A DNA stretch of 64,000 nucleotides from Alphaproteobacteria bacterium UBA4588 (GTDB lineage: Bacteria > Pseudomonadota > Alphaproteobacteria > Rhodobacterales > Rhodobacteraceae): the NCBI GenBank assembly GCA_905182195.1, contig CAJJAW010000008.1:212350-276349 (forward strand), given 5' to 3'. The notes beneath the pieces were generated by a model. That model saw only the letters and a program-made list of their open reading frames with translations. It was not told the DNA's origin and searched no databases. A program made the translations under genes and the position numbers. Positions within the stretch are counted from its first letter, which is position 1. The number at the start of each line of letters is the position of its first letter. Positions 27,838 through 36,840 of this stretch are shown piece after piece.

Positions 27838-28707
27838 TTACCGCAACGTTTGGCGTGCCATTTGTACTGCCAAAATTCCCAGCATGATCACCACCACACC
27901 AACAACATCCCAGACACGAAGACTTTCACCAAGAAAAATTGTTGCGATTGCCACCCCAAAGAACGGGTTTAAAAAGTGGAATGTCGCTGCCTTAACCGCC
28001 CCAATACGGCGGACTAGCCAGAACCAAATGAAGGTTGCTACAAGTCCTGGCATCACGACTGTGTAAGAAAATGCAATGATCAATTTTGGTGACCAGACAA
28101 CTACTTTATGTTCCAAAAACAGCCCTGGGATCGCGAGCAATGCAGAACCCACAAGCATTTGCAGACCAATGATCATCAAAAGATTTCCACCCGAGGATGC
28201 GCCCCGGACCATCAATGTCGCCACCGTGAGGGAGGCCACCGCTATGAAGCAAAGAATGATTCCAAAAAGATCCACTCCTTCCTGCATGCGAGCGCCCATA
28301 ATCAAGGCAACACCCAATGCGCCGGCAAAAAGTCCCAAAATCCCAATCCAAGATAGTCGTTCTCCAAAAATCACCCAGCCTGCGAATCCTACAGCCAGGG
28401 GCATTGTAGAGGCAATTATAGAGGCCAAAGAGGCTTCAATCGATTGCATTGCAACAAAATTTAGCCCCAAATATAGCGCGTTTTGACAAATGCCAAATAC
28501 GATGGTGGCCTTCCATTGTGCGGGTGTCAGCCGCCAAGTCTGGCCCAACATACGCGCAATCGCGATACCGACCATGCCTGAAATCAAAAACCGCAAAGAC
28601 AGCGCTAAAATTGGCGGCGCGTCCGTCACGATGATCCGAGCCGACGTAAAAGCGGACGACCAAATAAGCGCAAATGCCAACCCGGCCAATATAGCGCGCA
28701 TATCCAT
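27838..28707 (-). CDS. DMT superfamily (EamA) transporter
   Basis: A 289-residue inner-membrane protein with ten hydrophobic segments in two EamA repeats, each ending in a Pro-rich helix (WSSAFTSARIIV near the N-terminus; ATFHFLNPFFGVAIATIFLGE in the second repeat). The family exports or imports metabolites such as amino acids. ATG 28707 is preceded by an AAGGTG site; a longer frame extends upstream without support. Substrate unknown. Confidence 0.88.
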   Translation of the reverse strand: MDMRAILAGLAFALIWSSAFTSARIIVTDAPPILALSLRFLISGMVGIAIARMLGQTWRLTPAQWKATIVFGICQNALYLGLNFVAMQSIEASLASIIASTMPLAVGFAGWVIFGERLSWIGILGLFAGALGVALIMGARMQEGVDLFGIILCFIAVASLTVATLMVRGASSGGNLLMIIGLQMLVGSALLAIPGLFLEHKVVVWSPKLIIAFSYTVVMPGLVATFIWFWLVRRIGAVKAATFHFLNPFFGVAIATIFLGESLRVWDVVGVVVIMLGILAVQMARQTLR

Positions 28708-28832
28708 AGTGTAGCACCTTCTCAGAAATTGGTTGTTACAAGCTTTGTGCAATATCAAAGGATGACGCAAGGCTTGTCAGCCTTCATAAATGTACATGTA
28801 GTGAGCATAAATACAAGGTATTGAATTTAAAC

Positions 28833-28869
28833 AAAAAAAATCCGCGTCGACCATATCGAAACGGATTTT
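28833..28869 (-). terminator. Rho-independent terminator after the HU gene
   Basis: On the minus strand AAAATCCG pairs with CGGATTTT (28862-28869 and 28837-28844) around a 17-base interior, followed by a run of eight T. It lies about 20 bases after the HU stop codon. Confidence 0.85.
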
Positions 28870-28890
28870 AATTTAAACTGTTAAGTAACC

Positions 28891-29178
28891 TTAGCCGTTT
28901 ACGCTGTCTTTCAGAGCTTTTGCAATTGTCATTTTTACAACTTTATCAGCATCTTTTTTAAAGCTTTCACCAGTGGCAGGGTTGCGTACCATGCGCTCTG
29001 GACGTTCGCGGCAATAAATTTTTCCAATACCAGGCAAAGTGACAGCACCGCCCGCAGAAACTTCACTTGTGATCAAACCACATATAGCATCCAAAGATGC
29101 TATAGCTGATTTTTTGTCAGTATCCATTTTTTCTGCCAAGGCAGCAACCAACTGTGTTTTCGTCATAGGTTTCGACAT
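28891..29178 (-). CDS. HU family DNA-binding protein
   Basis: A 95-residue histone-like HU protein that bends DNA and compacts the nucleoid. It has the N-terminal helices (MTKTQLVAALAEKMDTDKKSA) and the DNA-binding arm region with GKIYCRERPERMVRNPATGE, where the Asn-Pro that intercalates DNA is present. It is more divergent than canonical HU-alpha/beta and has a slightly longer N-terminus; a second start at Met5 would give 91 residues. It is a single gene with its own terminator; its upstream 120 bases are very A/T-rich and probably carry the promoter. Confidence 0.93.
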   Translation of the reverse strand: MSKPMTKTQLVAALAEKMDTDKKSAIASLDAICGLITSEVSAGGAVTLPGIGKIYCRERPERMVRNPATGESFKKDADKVVKMTIAKALKDSVNG

Positions 29179-29297
29179 TTTAATCTCCTAACAAGCCCAA
29201 TATATAGGGCGCCAATCTTTGGTAGTTAACTGCATATTGTACTAAGACACAACAAATTGTGTCACTTTAAAGTGAAAAAAAAAATTAATTTACATAA

Positions 29298-30773
29298 TTA
29301 TAAAAAAGCAGTCTCCTCAAAGCTCCGTAGCTTACGTGAATGGATCCGTTCAAGCGGCATTTTTCGTAATATTTCCATCGCACGAATCCCAATCCTAAGA
29401 TGACGTGCCACTTGAGTTTTATAAAAATCTGTCGCCATACCAGGTAATTTTAGCTCACCATGCAGCGGCTTGTCGCTAACACATAGCAAGGTCCCATAGG
29501 GAATACGAAAGCGATAGCCATTGGCAGCAATTGTGGCGCTTTCCATATCCAAAGCAATGGCACGCGATTGGCTCAGCCGGTGCACTGGGCCGGATTGATC
29601 ACGCAGTTCCCAATTTCGGTTGTCGATCGTGGCTACCGTCCCAGTCCGCATAATTTGCTTCAGGTCATAGCCAATTAGCTCCGTCACTTCAGCAACAGCC
29701 TGCTCCAAGCTAGTCTGAATTTCAGCCAATGCCGGGATTGGGACCGAAACAGGTAGGTCATCATCCAACACATGATCTTCACGCAGATAAGCGTGCGCCA
29801 AAACAAAGTCTCCCAAATGCTGTGAGTTGCGTAACCCAGCACAGTGGCCAACCATCAACCAAGCGTGTGGACGTAACACGGCAATATGATCCGTGGCAGT
29901 TTTGGCGTTAGAGGGGCCAACGCCGATATTAACCAATGTAATACCACTGCCATTGGCCCGCTTCAAATGATAGGTAGGCATTTGTGGCGTTTTATTGGAC
30001 AGTTTCAAATCGCCATCACTTCGGGTGATTTGGTGATTACCAGTGCCGACGAAGGCCAAGTAGCCACTGGAAGGATCCGCCAATTGCTGGCGCGCGAAGG
30101 CCTCAAACTCCTCGACATAGAATTGGTAATTCGTAAACAACACGTGGTTTTGGAAGTGCTCAGGATCTGTGGCAGTATAATGAGCCAACCGCGCCAAAGA
30201 ATAATCTACTCGCTGCGCGGTAAATAGGGCGAGCGGCTGGCTGCCGTCAGATTTAGGGTCAGCCCCGCCGTTGACGATGTCATCATTGGTGGTCGACAGA
30301 TCAGGAACATCAAAAACATCGCGCAGGGTAAAACCAGCGGCGTCCGGCGGGACAATCAGGCTGGGATCATTGGCCACCGCAAAATGAACCGGAATAGGCG
30401 TATCGGAATAGGCCACCTGCACAGTCACATTGTGATTTTCTATCAGCAAATTCAGCTGCTGCTCAAGATAATATTGGAACAGCGCCGGGCGGGTGATGGT
30501 TGTGGCAAATGTGCCGGGGCCTGAGACATGACCAAAAGACAGGCGGCTATCGACAGAGGCATAGCTTGTGGTGGTGATCCGCACCTCTGGATAATACGCT
30601 CGGTAGCGGATGCCACTTTCGCCAGACTCCAGTACTGATACAAATTTTTCACACAAAAAATTGGCAGCCGTTTGATACAGCTCTATTAAATGTGCTACGG
30701 CGTCTTTTGCATTTTCGAAATTCTTCGGTGCGCTGTCGTTGGGCAAGGTAAAAATATGATCCGCTTCATCCAT
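29298..30773 (-). CDS. amn: AMP nucleosidase
   Basis: Amn hydrolyses AMP to adenine and ribose 5-phosphate. The 491-residue protein has the N-terminal AMP nucleosidase domain (YPEVRITTTSYASVDSRLSFGHV) and a C-terminal nucleoside phosphorylase-like domain (LMVGHCAGLRNSQHLGDFVLA and ALDMESATIAANGYRF). Length fits the family (about 485-500). It begins five bases after the ade stop, in the same operon, so adenine made here can be deaminated by the Ade enzyme. Confidence 0.96.
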   Translation of the reverse strand: MDEADHIFTLPNDSAPKNFENAKDAVAHLIELYQTAANFLCEKFVSVLESGESGIRYRAYYPEVRITTTSYASVDSRLSFGHVSGPGTFATTITRPALFQYYLEQQLNLLIENHNVTVQVAYSDTPIPVHFAVANDPSLIVPPDAAGFTLRDVFDVPDLSTTNDDIVNGGADPKSDGSQPLALFTAQRVDYSLARLAHYTATDPEHFQNHVLFTNYQFYVEEFEAFARQQLADPSSGYLAFVGTGNHQITRSDGDLKLSNKTPQMPTYHLKRANGSGITLVNIGVGPSNAKTATDHIAVLRPHAWLMVGHCAGLRNSQHLGDFVLAHAYLREDHVLDDDLPVSVPIPALAEIQTSLEQAVAEVTELIGYDLKQIMRTGTVATIDNRNWELRDQSGPVHRLSQSRAIALDMESATIAANGYRFRIPYGTLLCVSDKPLHGELKLPGMATDFYKTQVARHLRIGIRAMEILRKMPLERIHSRKLRSFEETAFL

Positions 30774-30778
30774 ACGTT

Positions 30779-32569
30779 TTAGGCGCCTTTCACTACGGGT
30801 GTAATTTCAAACTTCGTCACATCCACTAACCCAAGGTCGCTAATCCGCAACTCTGGGATCACCACAAGAGCCAATAGAGAATGCTGCATATAAGCATTAT
30901 TAAACATGCATCCACAATCGGCCATGGCTTGTACCATTAGGTCGGCCTTAGCCGCCACAGTGGCCGCAGGCGCATCCGACATCAATCCCGCGATGGGAAG
31001 TTCAACTAAGGCCCGCTGAATACCGTCTTTCCAAACCGTCACCCCACCTCCAACCTCCGACAAGCAATTCGCAGCCAGTGCCATATTCTCATGGCAAGTT
31101 CCAACAATAATCATGTGATGGCTATCATGGGCAACGGTCGAGGCTACCGCCATATTACCTCTATAGCCAAAGCCAGACACAAAAGCATTACTCACCAATC
31201 CACTGGCCCGATGCCGCTCAACCAGAGCAATCTGGCAAATGTCCCCCTGCGCCACGACGCAGCCATCCCGCACCGGGAGCGTGGCTTCCAGAGCCTTGGT
31301 TGGGGCCTGGTTTTCGATCACCCCAATGACCCGCACGTCTACAGAACGCGCGCCCTCAGGGGCCACAATGGTGAATTCAGAGGCGGTTTTATCTGCCCCC
31401 ATGCGCACGGTCTGGCGTGCCGCTTCTGGCCAAACCACATGCGGACAATCGGTCGTGATCTCCCCATTCAAAGCCACAGTTTTACCCCGTGACATCACTC
31501 GCTCAATCGGCAGGGTTGTGAGATCACTAGTGAAAATCAAATCTGCTCGGCGTCCAGGCGCAATACTGCCCAATTCGCGCTCCAGCCCAAAATGACTGGC
31601 GGTGTTGATGGTTGCCATTTGCAACGCCACCATTGGATCACAGCCACAGGCAATCGCGTGGCGCACAACCCGGTTCATGTGGCCGTCATTCACTAAAGTG
31701 CCAGAATGGCAATCATCGGTGCACAGAATAAAATTACGCGAATCCAGCCCGCGTTCGGTAATCGCGGTAATCTGGGTTTCGACATCATACCAAGCACTGC
31801 CCAGCCTAAGCATCGATCGCATCCCCTGGCGCACCCGCATGACCGCATCTACTTCACAGGTGCCCTCGTGGTCATCAGCCGGCCCGCCGGCCGCATAAGC
31901 GTGGAACGCTGGGCCAAGATCTGGACTAGCGTAATGCCCGCCAATGGTTTTGCCTGCCCGCACGGTTGCGGCCATTTCCGCGAGCATTTGCGGATCCCCA
32001 TTGATAACCCCAGGGAAGTTCATCATCTCCCCCAACCCAATTACGCCAGGCCAAGCCATAGCTTCGGCCACATCCTCAGCGCTGATCTCAAAGCCTGTAG
32101 TTTCCAAACCCGGTGCCGAAGGAGCACAGCTAGGCATTTGCGTGAAGATGTTCACGGGTTGCATCAGGCCCTCATCATGCATCAACTTCACCCCTGCCAA
32201 GCCCATCACATTGGCAATCTCATGGGGATCGGTAAACATGGTGGTTGTGCCGTGCGGAATTACAGCACGTGCAAATTCAGCAGGAGTGAGCATACCACTT
32301 TCAACATGCATATGCCCGTCACATAGCCCCGGGATAATAAAGCCCTCTGTCCGTAGCACCTCAGTTTCCGGCCTAATACAATGGCTAGCATCAGGGCCCA
32401 CGTACGCAAATCGGCCAGCTGAAATTGCTATATCCCATCGCAAAACTTCACGGGTATGAACATTAGCCACTTTACCACCCAAAATAACGGTGTCGGCAGA
32501 GATGCGGCCCGCAGCAACCCCAACTAATTGCGCGGCACATTCGGGCCAAGTATTAATTATATTTCCCAT
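30779..32569 (-). CDS. ade: Adenine deaminase
   Basis: Ade converts adenine to hypoxanthine and ammonia. The protein is read from ATG 32569 (596 residues, MGNIINTWPECAAQLV), the start best matching relatives, although the frame is open to 32674 and the ribosome site is weak. Metal-binding HxH is at His86/His88 (CDGHMHVESGM), and later LGEMMNFPGVINGD and CTDDCHSGTLVNDGHMN carry further ligands of this amidohydrolase. The C-terminal adenine-deaminase domain (VASTVAHDSHHMIIVG) is complete. It is the first gene of an ade-amn operon. Its upstream region overlaps that of the divergent arsC-like gene. Confidence 0.95.
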   Translation of the reverse strand: MGNIINTWPECAAQLVGVAAGRISADTVILGGKVANVHTREVLRWDIAISAGRFAYVGPDASHCIRPETEVLRTEGFIIPGLCDGHMHVESGMLTPAEFARAVIPHGTTTMFTDPHEIANVMGLAGVKLMHDEGLMQPVNIFTQMPSCAPSAPGLETTGFEISAEDVAEAMAWPGVIGLGEMMNFPGVINGDPQMLAEMAATVRAGKTIGGHYASPDLGPAFHAYAAGGPADDHEGTCEVDAVMRVRQGMRSMLRLGSAWYDVETQITAITERGLDSRNFILCTDDCHSGTLVNDGHMNRVVRHAIACGCDPMVALQMATINTASHFGLERELGSIAPGRRADLIFTSDLTTLPIERVMSRGKTVALNGEITTDCPHVVWPEAARQTVRMGADKTASEFTIVAPEGARSVDVRVIGVIENQAPTKALEATLPVRDGCVVAQGDICQIALVERHRASGLVSNAFVSGFGYRGNMAVASTVAHDSHHMIIVGTCHENMALAANCLSEVGGGVTVWKDGIQRALVELPIAGLMSDAPAATVAAKADLMVQAMADCGCMFNNAYMQHSLLALVVIPELRISDLGLVDVTKFEITPVVKGA

Positions 32570-32653
32570 AACCCAAGCTTTCCGATCTGGACGATCTGTG
32601 CAAGCCCCTTTACAGTTTTTTTCAACGCAGCCTGCGCTAAAAAGGGTAGCACC

Positions 32654-33082
32654 ATGAATATCGTTATTTTTCACAACCCTAATTGCGGCACCTCGCGGAA
32701 TGTAGTCAAAATTGTCAAAGATGCAGGCTATACTCCTAATGTTATTGAATATTTAACAGTAGGTTGGTCCATACCACAATTGAAAACCCTCTTTTCCACT
32801 GCTGGCATCACCGCCCATGAGGCACTTAGAGTGTCCAAAACCCCCGCCGAAGAGATGGGCCTGACGTCGCCAGAGGTCACGGGGGAACAGCTCCTGAAAG
32901 CAATGGTTGCCCATCCCATCTTGGTCAACCGCCCATTTGTCGCCTGCAAAGGTCAGGTGCGCCTGTGTCGCCCGTCCGGTGAGGTTTTGTCTCTCCTCAA
33001 ACAATGGCCCCCCGCGCCCTATGCCAAAGAAGATGGTAGCCTGCTCATCGATGCCGATGGCCTGCCATTGAAAGGTGCTTAA
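32654..33082 (+). CDS. arsC: Arsenate reductase (ArsC-type, glutaredoxin-linked) family
   Basis: A 142-residue thioredoxin-fold protein of the E. coli plasmid ArsC type. The catalytic Cys11 sits in NPNCGTSRN, and the arginine triad appears in LRVSKTPAEE and VNRPFVACKGQVRLCRPSGEV. It would reduce arsenate with glutaredoxin and glutathione. Start ATG 32654 has an AAAGGG site. There is no arsR, arsB or acr3 next to it, so it is a solitary copy; a Spx/YfgD-type role is possible. The stop overlaps or abuts the next gene. Confidence 0.88.
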   Translation: MNIVIFHNPNCGTSRNVVKIVKDAGYTPNVIEYLTVGWSIPQLKTLFSTAGITAHEALRVSKTPAEEMGLTSPEVTGEQLLKAMVAHPILVNRPFVACKGQVRLCRPSGEVLSLLKQWPPAPYAKEDGSLLIDADGLPLKGA

Positions 33083-33113
33083 AAACGCCACGGCGAACCA
33101 CGAAGGAACAGAA

Positions 33114-33515
33114 TTGTCTTTTGCACCCCTGTTAGACGCCACGCATCCAATCCCCGTCCACGGTATCGCTGCGCTGATTTGCCTGATACTTGGCTTGACT
33201 CAATTGCTGATGCGCAAAGGCACAACCCTGCACCGCAGGATTGGCTGGATTTGGGCAGTGTTAATGGCAATTGTAGCCTTCAGCGGGTTGTTCATTTGGG
33301 AGTTGCGGTTGTTTTGGCTTTTTAGCCCCATCCACCTGCTGTCACTGCTCACACTTTGGACCTTAGCGCGGGGCATTCTGGCCGCGCAACAGGGTCGTAT
33401 AGCGGACCACGAACGCGCGATGAAGCAGCTGTACGGTTTTGCTCTTGTCGTCGCGGGGGCCTTTACCTTCTTTCCGGGTCGGATCATGTATCTGGTCTTG
33501 TTTGGCACGCCCTAA
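33114..33515 (+). CDS. Small integral membrane protein, DUF2306-like
   Basis: A four-helix membrane protein of 133 residues if started at TTG 33114, which has a GAAGGA ribosome site eight bases upstream; a GTG at 33075 would give 146 residues and overlap arsC by eight bases. It has the DUF2306-like pattern: HPIPVHGIAALICLILGLTQLLMRKG with a conserved His, then GTTLHRRIGWIWA, and HERAMKQLYGFALVVAGAF. Homologues are of unknown function, possibly heme-associated by the conserved His pairs (inference). Confidence 0.78.
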   Translation: MSFAPLLDATHPIPVHGIAALICLILGLTQLLMRKGTTLHRRIGWIWAVLMAIVAFSGLFIWELRLFWLFSPIHLLSLLTLWTLARGILAAQQGRIADHERAMKQLYGFALVVAGAFTFFPGRIMYLVLFGTP

Positions 33516-33596
33516 TTATCCCAGTGTCGCAAATAGACTGGTTTCTTGTTTAAAATTCACGTTTTCTAACCGCAATACAGAATAAGGACTCCCAAA

Positions 33597-34352
33597 ATGA
33601 TAACACCCGATCTGCGCCCAAATATGGACAATTGGCAGGAGCGTGTCGATTTGGCAGCGGCCTTTCGCTGGACTGTGCGCCTTAACATGCATGAGGCCGT
33701 GGCCAATCATTTCAGCCTTGCGATTAATGATGAGGGTACCAAGTTTTTAATAAACCCCAATCAGGTGCATTTTTCGCGCATCAAAGCCTCTGACTTGATT
33801 GTGGTTGATGCCAATGATCCCAGCAGTATGGAAGGTCCCGACGCGCCAGACCTTACCGCTTGGGGCTTGCATGGTGGCCTTCACCGCTATTGCAAACATG
33901 CCCGCTGTGCAATGCATGTTCATTCCCCTTATGCCACTGCGCTGGCTTCCCTGGCCGATAGTAATCTACCGCCCGTGGATCAAAACGCCTGTATGTTCTT
34001 CAACCGCTATGTGATCGACAACAGCTACGGTGGTCTTGCCTTTGAGGAAGAAGGGGAACGCTGCGCAGGATTATTTGATGATCCCAAAAAGAAGGTGATG
34101 ATTATGGGCAACCACGGTATTTTGATCATCGGCGATACGGTGGCCGAAACTTTCAACCGCATGTTTTATTTCGAACGCGCCTGCCAAACCTATCTATTGG
34201 CCCTGCAGACTGGCCGGCCTTTGCGCATCCTTGATGACGCTATTGCAGAAAAAACCGCTCAAGAGCTAGAAGCCTATCCCGAACAAGACGCCCGGCATCT
34301 GGCCGAACTCAAAGCCATCTTAGACGAAGAGGGCAGCAGCTACGCCGCTTAA
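33597..34352 (+). CDS. Class II aldolase/adducin family protein
   Basis: A 251-residue zinc-dependent class II aldolase/adducin-domain protein. Metal-binding histidines are in AMHVHSPYATAL (HxH) and MGNHGILI; the acidic catalytic residue is in GGLAFEEEGER. Members include fuculose-phosphate aldolase, ribulose-phosphate epimerases and many uncharacterised enzymes of the adducin type found in proteobacteria near sugar or carnitine catabolism. Substrate is not predictable. It lies just before the convergent GlxA-type regulator, which may or may not control it. Confidence 0.87.
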   Translation: MITPDLRPNMDNWQERVDLAAAFRWTVRLNMHEAVANHFSLAINDEGTKFLINPNQVHFSRIKASDLIVVDANDPSSMEGPDAPDLTAWGLHGGLHRYCKHARCAMHVHSPYATALASLADSNLPPVDQNACMFFNRYVIDNSYGGLAFEEEGERCAGLFDDPKKKVMIMGNHGILIIGDTVAETFNRMFYFERACQTYLLALQTGRPLRILDDAIAEKTAQELEAYPEQDARHLAELKAILDEEGSSYAA

Positions 34353-34385
34353 CTATTCATGCTCCAACAGGACCAATATCTATGA

Positions 34386-35339
34386 CTAAGGAACACCAAG
34401 TCCACGGCGAACAGCCTGCGGTGTTGTTTCAAATTCTACGCGAAAAGCCCGCGTCATAGCGCTTGCATCCTGATAGCCACAACGCACAGCTATTTCAGCC
34501 ACAGAGACCTGAGCCTCAACCGCCAGGCTATGAGCTAGTGCCAACCGCATACGCCGATAAATAACTTGTGGGTTTGCGCCCATTTTGGCCCTCACTTGGA
34601 TCTCAAGATGCCTTTGACTGCGCCCCAATCGCGCGGCAATATCAGATATCAACAATGGCTCTTCAAGATTTGTACGCATCAATTGAAGTGCCCGTGGTAC
34701 AATACCGACCTGCGGATCAGGCTGCTCAGAATAGGCCCCCATAAACAAGTTTTCGACGCGCATCCGTAGGGTTGGACCGTGGGCTTCTCCAATTAGTTGC
34801 AATGCCATTTCAAAAGCTGTCGAGGCTCCGCCACATGAGGCACGTCTCCTGTCAAATACCACAGCCTCTTTCTGGACATGAACTTCGAAAAACCTCTCCG
34901 AAAATCGATCAATCTCATCCCAGTGGATGGTCGCCTGATGGCCATCCAACAGACCGGCCTCAGCCAAAAGCCAACTTCCAGTATCCAACCCTGCCAAGGT
35001 TGTAAAACGTTTAGCCGCAGCCCGCAAAGCCCGACTGGTGGTCACCGTCGCATGGGCTAAAAATTCATAAGACGGCATGACCATCAAAATATCGCCCCCA
35101 GCATCCGACAGCCGCGCATCAGCCCCCAAGCGAAGACCCGAGGAGGAAGATACCTCCAACCCGTCCAAAGTAACAATTTTCCAACTATAATTCAGGCGAC
35201 CAGACAGATCATTAGCAGCACGCAACGGTTCCAAAATATTGGCCAAACAATGATTGGAAAAGTTGCTAAACAGCAGGATGGAAATCTGACAGCGTGAGAT
35301 ATGATGATTTTGCGAATTTGGCATGATTTTAGATAACAA
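34386..35339 (-). CDS. GlxA family transcriptional regulator (DJ-1/PfpI plus AraC HTH)
   Basis: A 317-residue regulator. Residues about 18-185 form a DJ-1/PfpI-like glutamine-amidotransferase fold (ISILLFSNFSNHCLANILEPLRAAN; LDTGSWLLAEAGLLDGHQATIHW) and residues about 215-310 an AraC-type double helix-turn-helix (ISDIAARLGRSQRHLEIQVR and VAEIAVRCGYQDASAMTRAFR). Regulators of this shape control carnitine, glycine betaine, arginine and choline metabolism (CdhR, GbdR, ArgR types). It diverges from the acyl-CoA gene set with 62 bases between starts, so it likely controls that set. Confidence 0.91.
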   Translation of the reverse strand: MLSKIMPNSQNHHISRCQISILLFSNFSNHCLANILEPLRAANDLSGRLNYSWKIVTLDGLEVSSSSGLRLGADARLSDAGGDILMVMPSYEFLAHATVTTSRALRAAAKRFTTLAGLDTGSWLLAEAGLLDGHQATIHWDEIDRFSERFFEVHVQKEAVVFDRRRASCGGASTAFEMALQLIGEAHGPTLRMRVENLFMGAYSEQPDPQVGIVPRALQLMRTNLEEPLLISDIAARLGRSQRHLEIQVRAKMGANPQVIYRRMRLALAHSLAVEAQVSVAEIAVRCGYQDASAMTRAFRVEFETTPQAVRRGLGVP

Positions 35340-35401
35340 TGCATGATGAGTTTTAGCAAGCGTATTAGCCTATAGCTCAGCATCAATTAAAGGATCACAA
35401 A

Positions 35402-36562
35402 ATGCAGTATGGACTGTCCGAAGAGCAAGAAATGATCGCCAGCACGGTCCGATCCTTTGTAGAAAAAGAGATCTATCCGCATGAGGCCCTGGTCGAGCGT
35501 ACAGGCGAAGTGCCGGCAGAAATAGCAAGCGAGATCAAGAAAAAGACACTGAGTTTGGGATTTTATGCCTGTAATTTCCCCGAAAGCGTGGGCTGCGCTG
35601 GGTTGAACCATATGGAATTCGCACTGGTAGAGCGGGAACTTGGACGTGGTTCCATGGCCCTCAACCATTTTTTTGGCCGACCACAAAACATATTAATGGC
35701 CTGCGAAGGTGAACAAGTTGAACGCTATCTAATGCCCGCAGTCCGTGGCGAGCGCATGGATGCATTGGCCATGACAGAGCCTGGAGCTGGCTCAGATATT
35801 CGCGGAATGAAATGTGCAGCAGTGCGCGATGGCGGCGATTGGGTTGTCAATGGCAGCAAACATTTCATCAGCGGCGCCGACCATGCAGATTTCATCATCG
35901 TCTTCATCGCAACCGGCGAAGATCAAACTCCAAAGGGGCCAAAAAAACGCATAACCGCCTTTCTTGTGGACCGCGGAACACCCGGCTTCACCATAAGAGA
36001 TGGCTATAAATCCGTGAGCCACCGTGGCTATAAAAACATGATTTTGGAATTTGACGATTGCCGCCTCCCACAAACCCAAGTGTTGGGTGAGGTGGATAGT
36101 GGATTTGAAGTCATGAACACCTGGCTCTACGCTACTAGGATCACCGTGGCCACCATGAGCGTGGGCCGGGCACGGCGGGTGTTCGACTACGCCCTAAACT
36201 ACGCGGCTGAACGGGAGCAATTTGGTCAAAAGATCGGAAAATTTCAGGGTATTAGTTTTCAATTGGCCGATATGATCACCGAAATTGACGCCGCAGACCT
36301 GCTGACACTTGCGGCCGCAAACCGTCTAGATATGGCCCTGCCCGCAAATCGTGAAATCGCAAGCGCAAAACTCTACGCCAGCGAAATGTTATCGAGGGTT
36401 ACAGATGCCGCCATCCAGATCCATGGGGGCATGGGCCTAATGGACGATTACCCCCTTGAACGCTTTTGGCGTGACGCACGGGTTGAACGCATCTGGGATG
36501 GTACCTCCGAAATCCAGCGTCATATCATCAGTCGCGACCTCCTGCGCGCACTTGGAGCCTGA
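35402..36562 (+). CDS. Acyl-CoA dehydrogenase
   Basis: A 386-residue FAD-dependent acyl-CoA dehydrogenase introducing an alpha-beta double bond. It has the three-part fold with DALAMTEPGAGSDIRGM (FAD/substrate loop), the central beta barrel, and the C-terminal FAD segment IQIHGGMGLMDDYPLERFWRDARV; the base Glu is expected in the DGTSEIQRHII region or helix G. It resembles the crotonobetainyl-CoA-type (CaiA-like) branch. It is the first of three genes and its start faces the GlxA-type regulator. Confidence 0.92.
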   Translation: MQYGLSEEQEMIASTVRSFVEKEIYPHEALVERTGEVPAEIASEIKKKTLSLGFYACNFPESVGCAGLNHMEFALVERELGRGSMALNHFFGRPQNILMACEGEQVERYLMPAVRGERMDALAMTEPGAGSDIRGMKCAAVRDGGDWVVNGSKHFISGADHADFIIVFIATGEDQTPKGPKKRITAFLVDRGTPGFTIRDGYKSVSHRGYKNMILEFDDCRLPQTQVLGEVDSGFEVMNTWLYATRITVATMSVGRARRVFDYALNYAAEREQFGQKIGKFQGISFQLADMITEIDAADLLTLAAANRLDMALPANREIASAKLYASEMLSRVTDAAIQIHGGMGLMDDYPLERFWRDARVERIWDGTSEIQRHIISRDLLRALGA

Positions 36563-36840
36563 TTAATAATGCCTGCTAGACGCAAAGTAGCGCTCCGAAG
36601 TTATATATTTTTTAACGGAGGTCAGGCAATAGCTCTAAGCCGTACAAGTCCAGATAAACGGCCCTGTAATGGTACGACCATCAGCGCTCCCGTTGATATC
36701 ACTAAATTAGCTGCCAGGTATTAGTAATGACGACGAGAATTATTCTAAACAAAAAATATTCTCATAGAAGACAGGTTTTGGAGTACTTACTCCAAACTGG
36801 TAAGGCAGTCTTCAAGCGACTCAAATTGGAAGGGTAAAGC
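36563..36840 (+). other. 278-base intergenic region with a compound inverted repeat
   Basis: No coding frame is convincing here. The notable element is a perfect eight-base stem TTTGGAGT/ACTCCAAA (36777-36784 and 36789-36796) with a four-base loop, nested inside a second six-base pair of arms GAAGAC/GTCTTC (36767-36772 and 36808-36813). There is no T-run after it, so it is not a standard terminator. It lies 27 bases before the GTG start of the next gene and may be an operator or an RNA structure controlling that gene. Confidence 0.5.
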
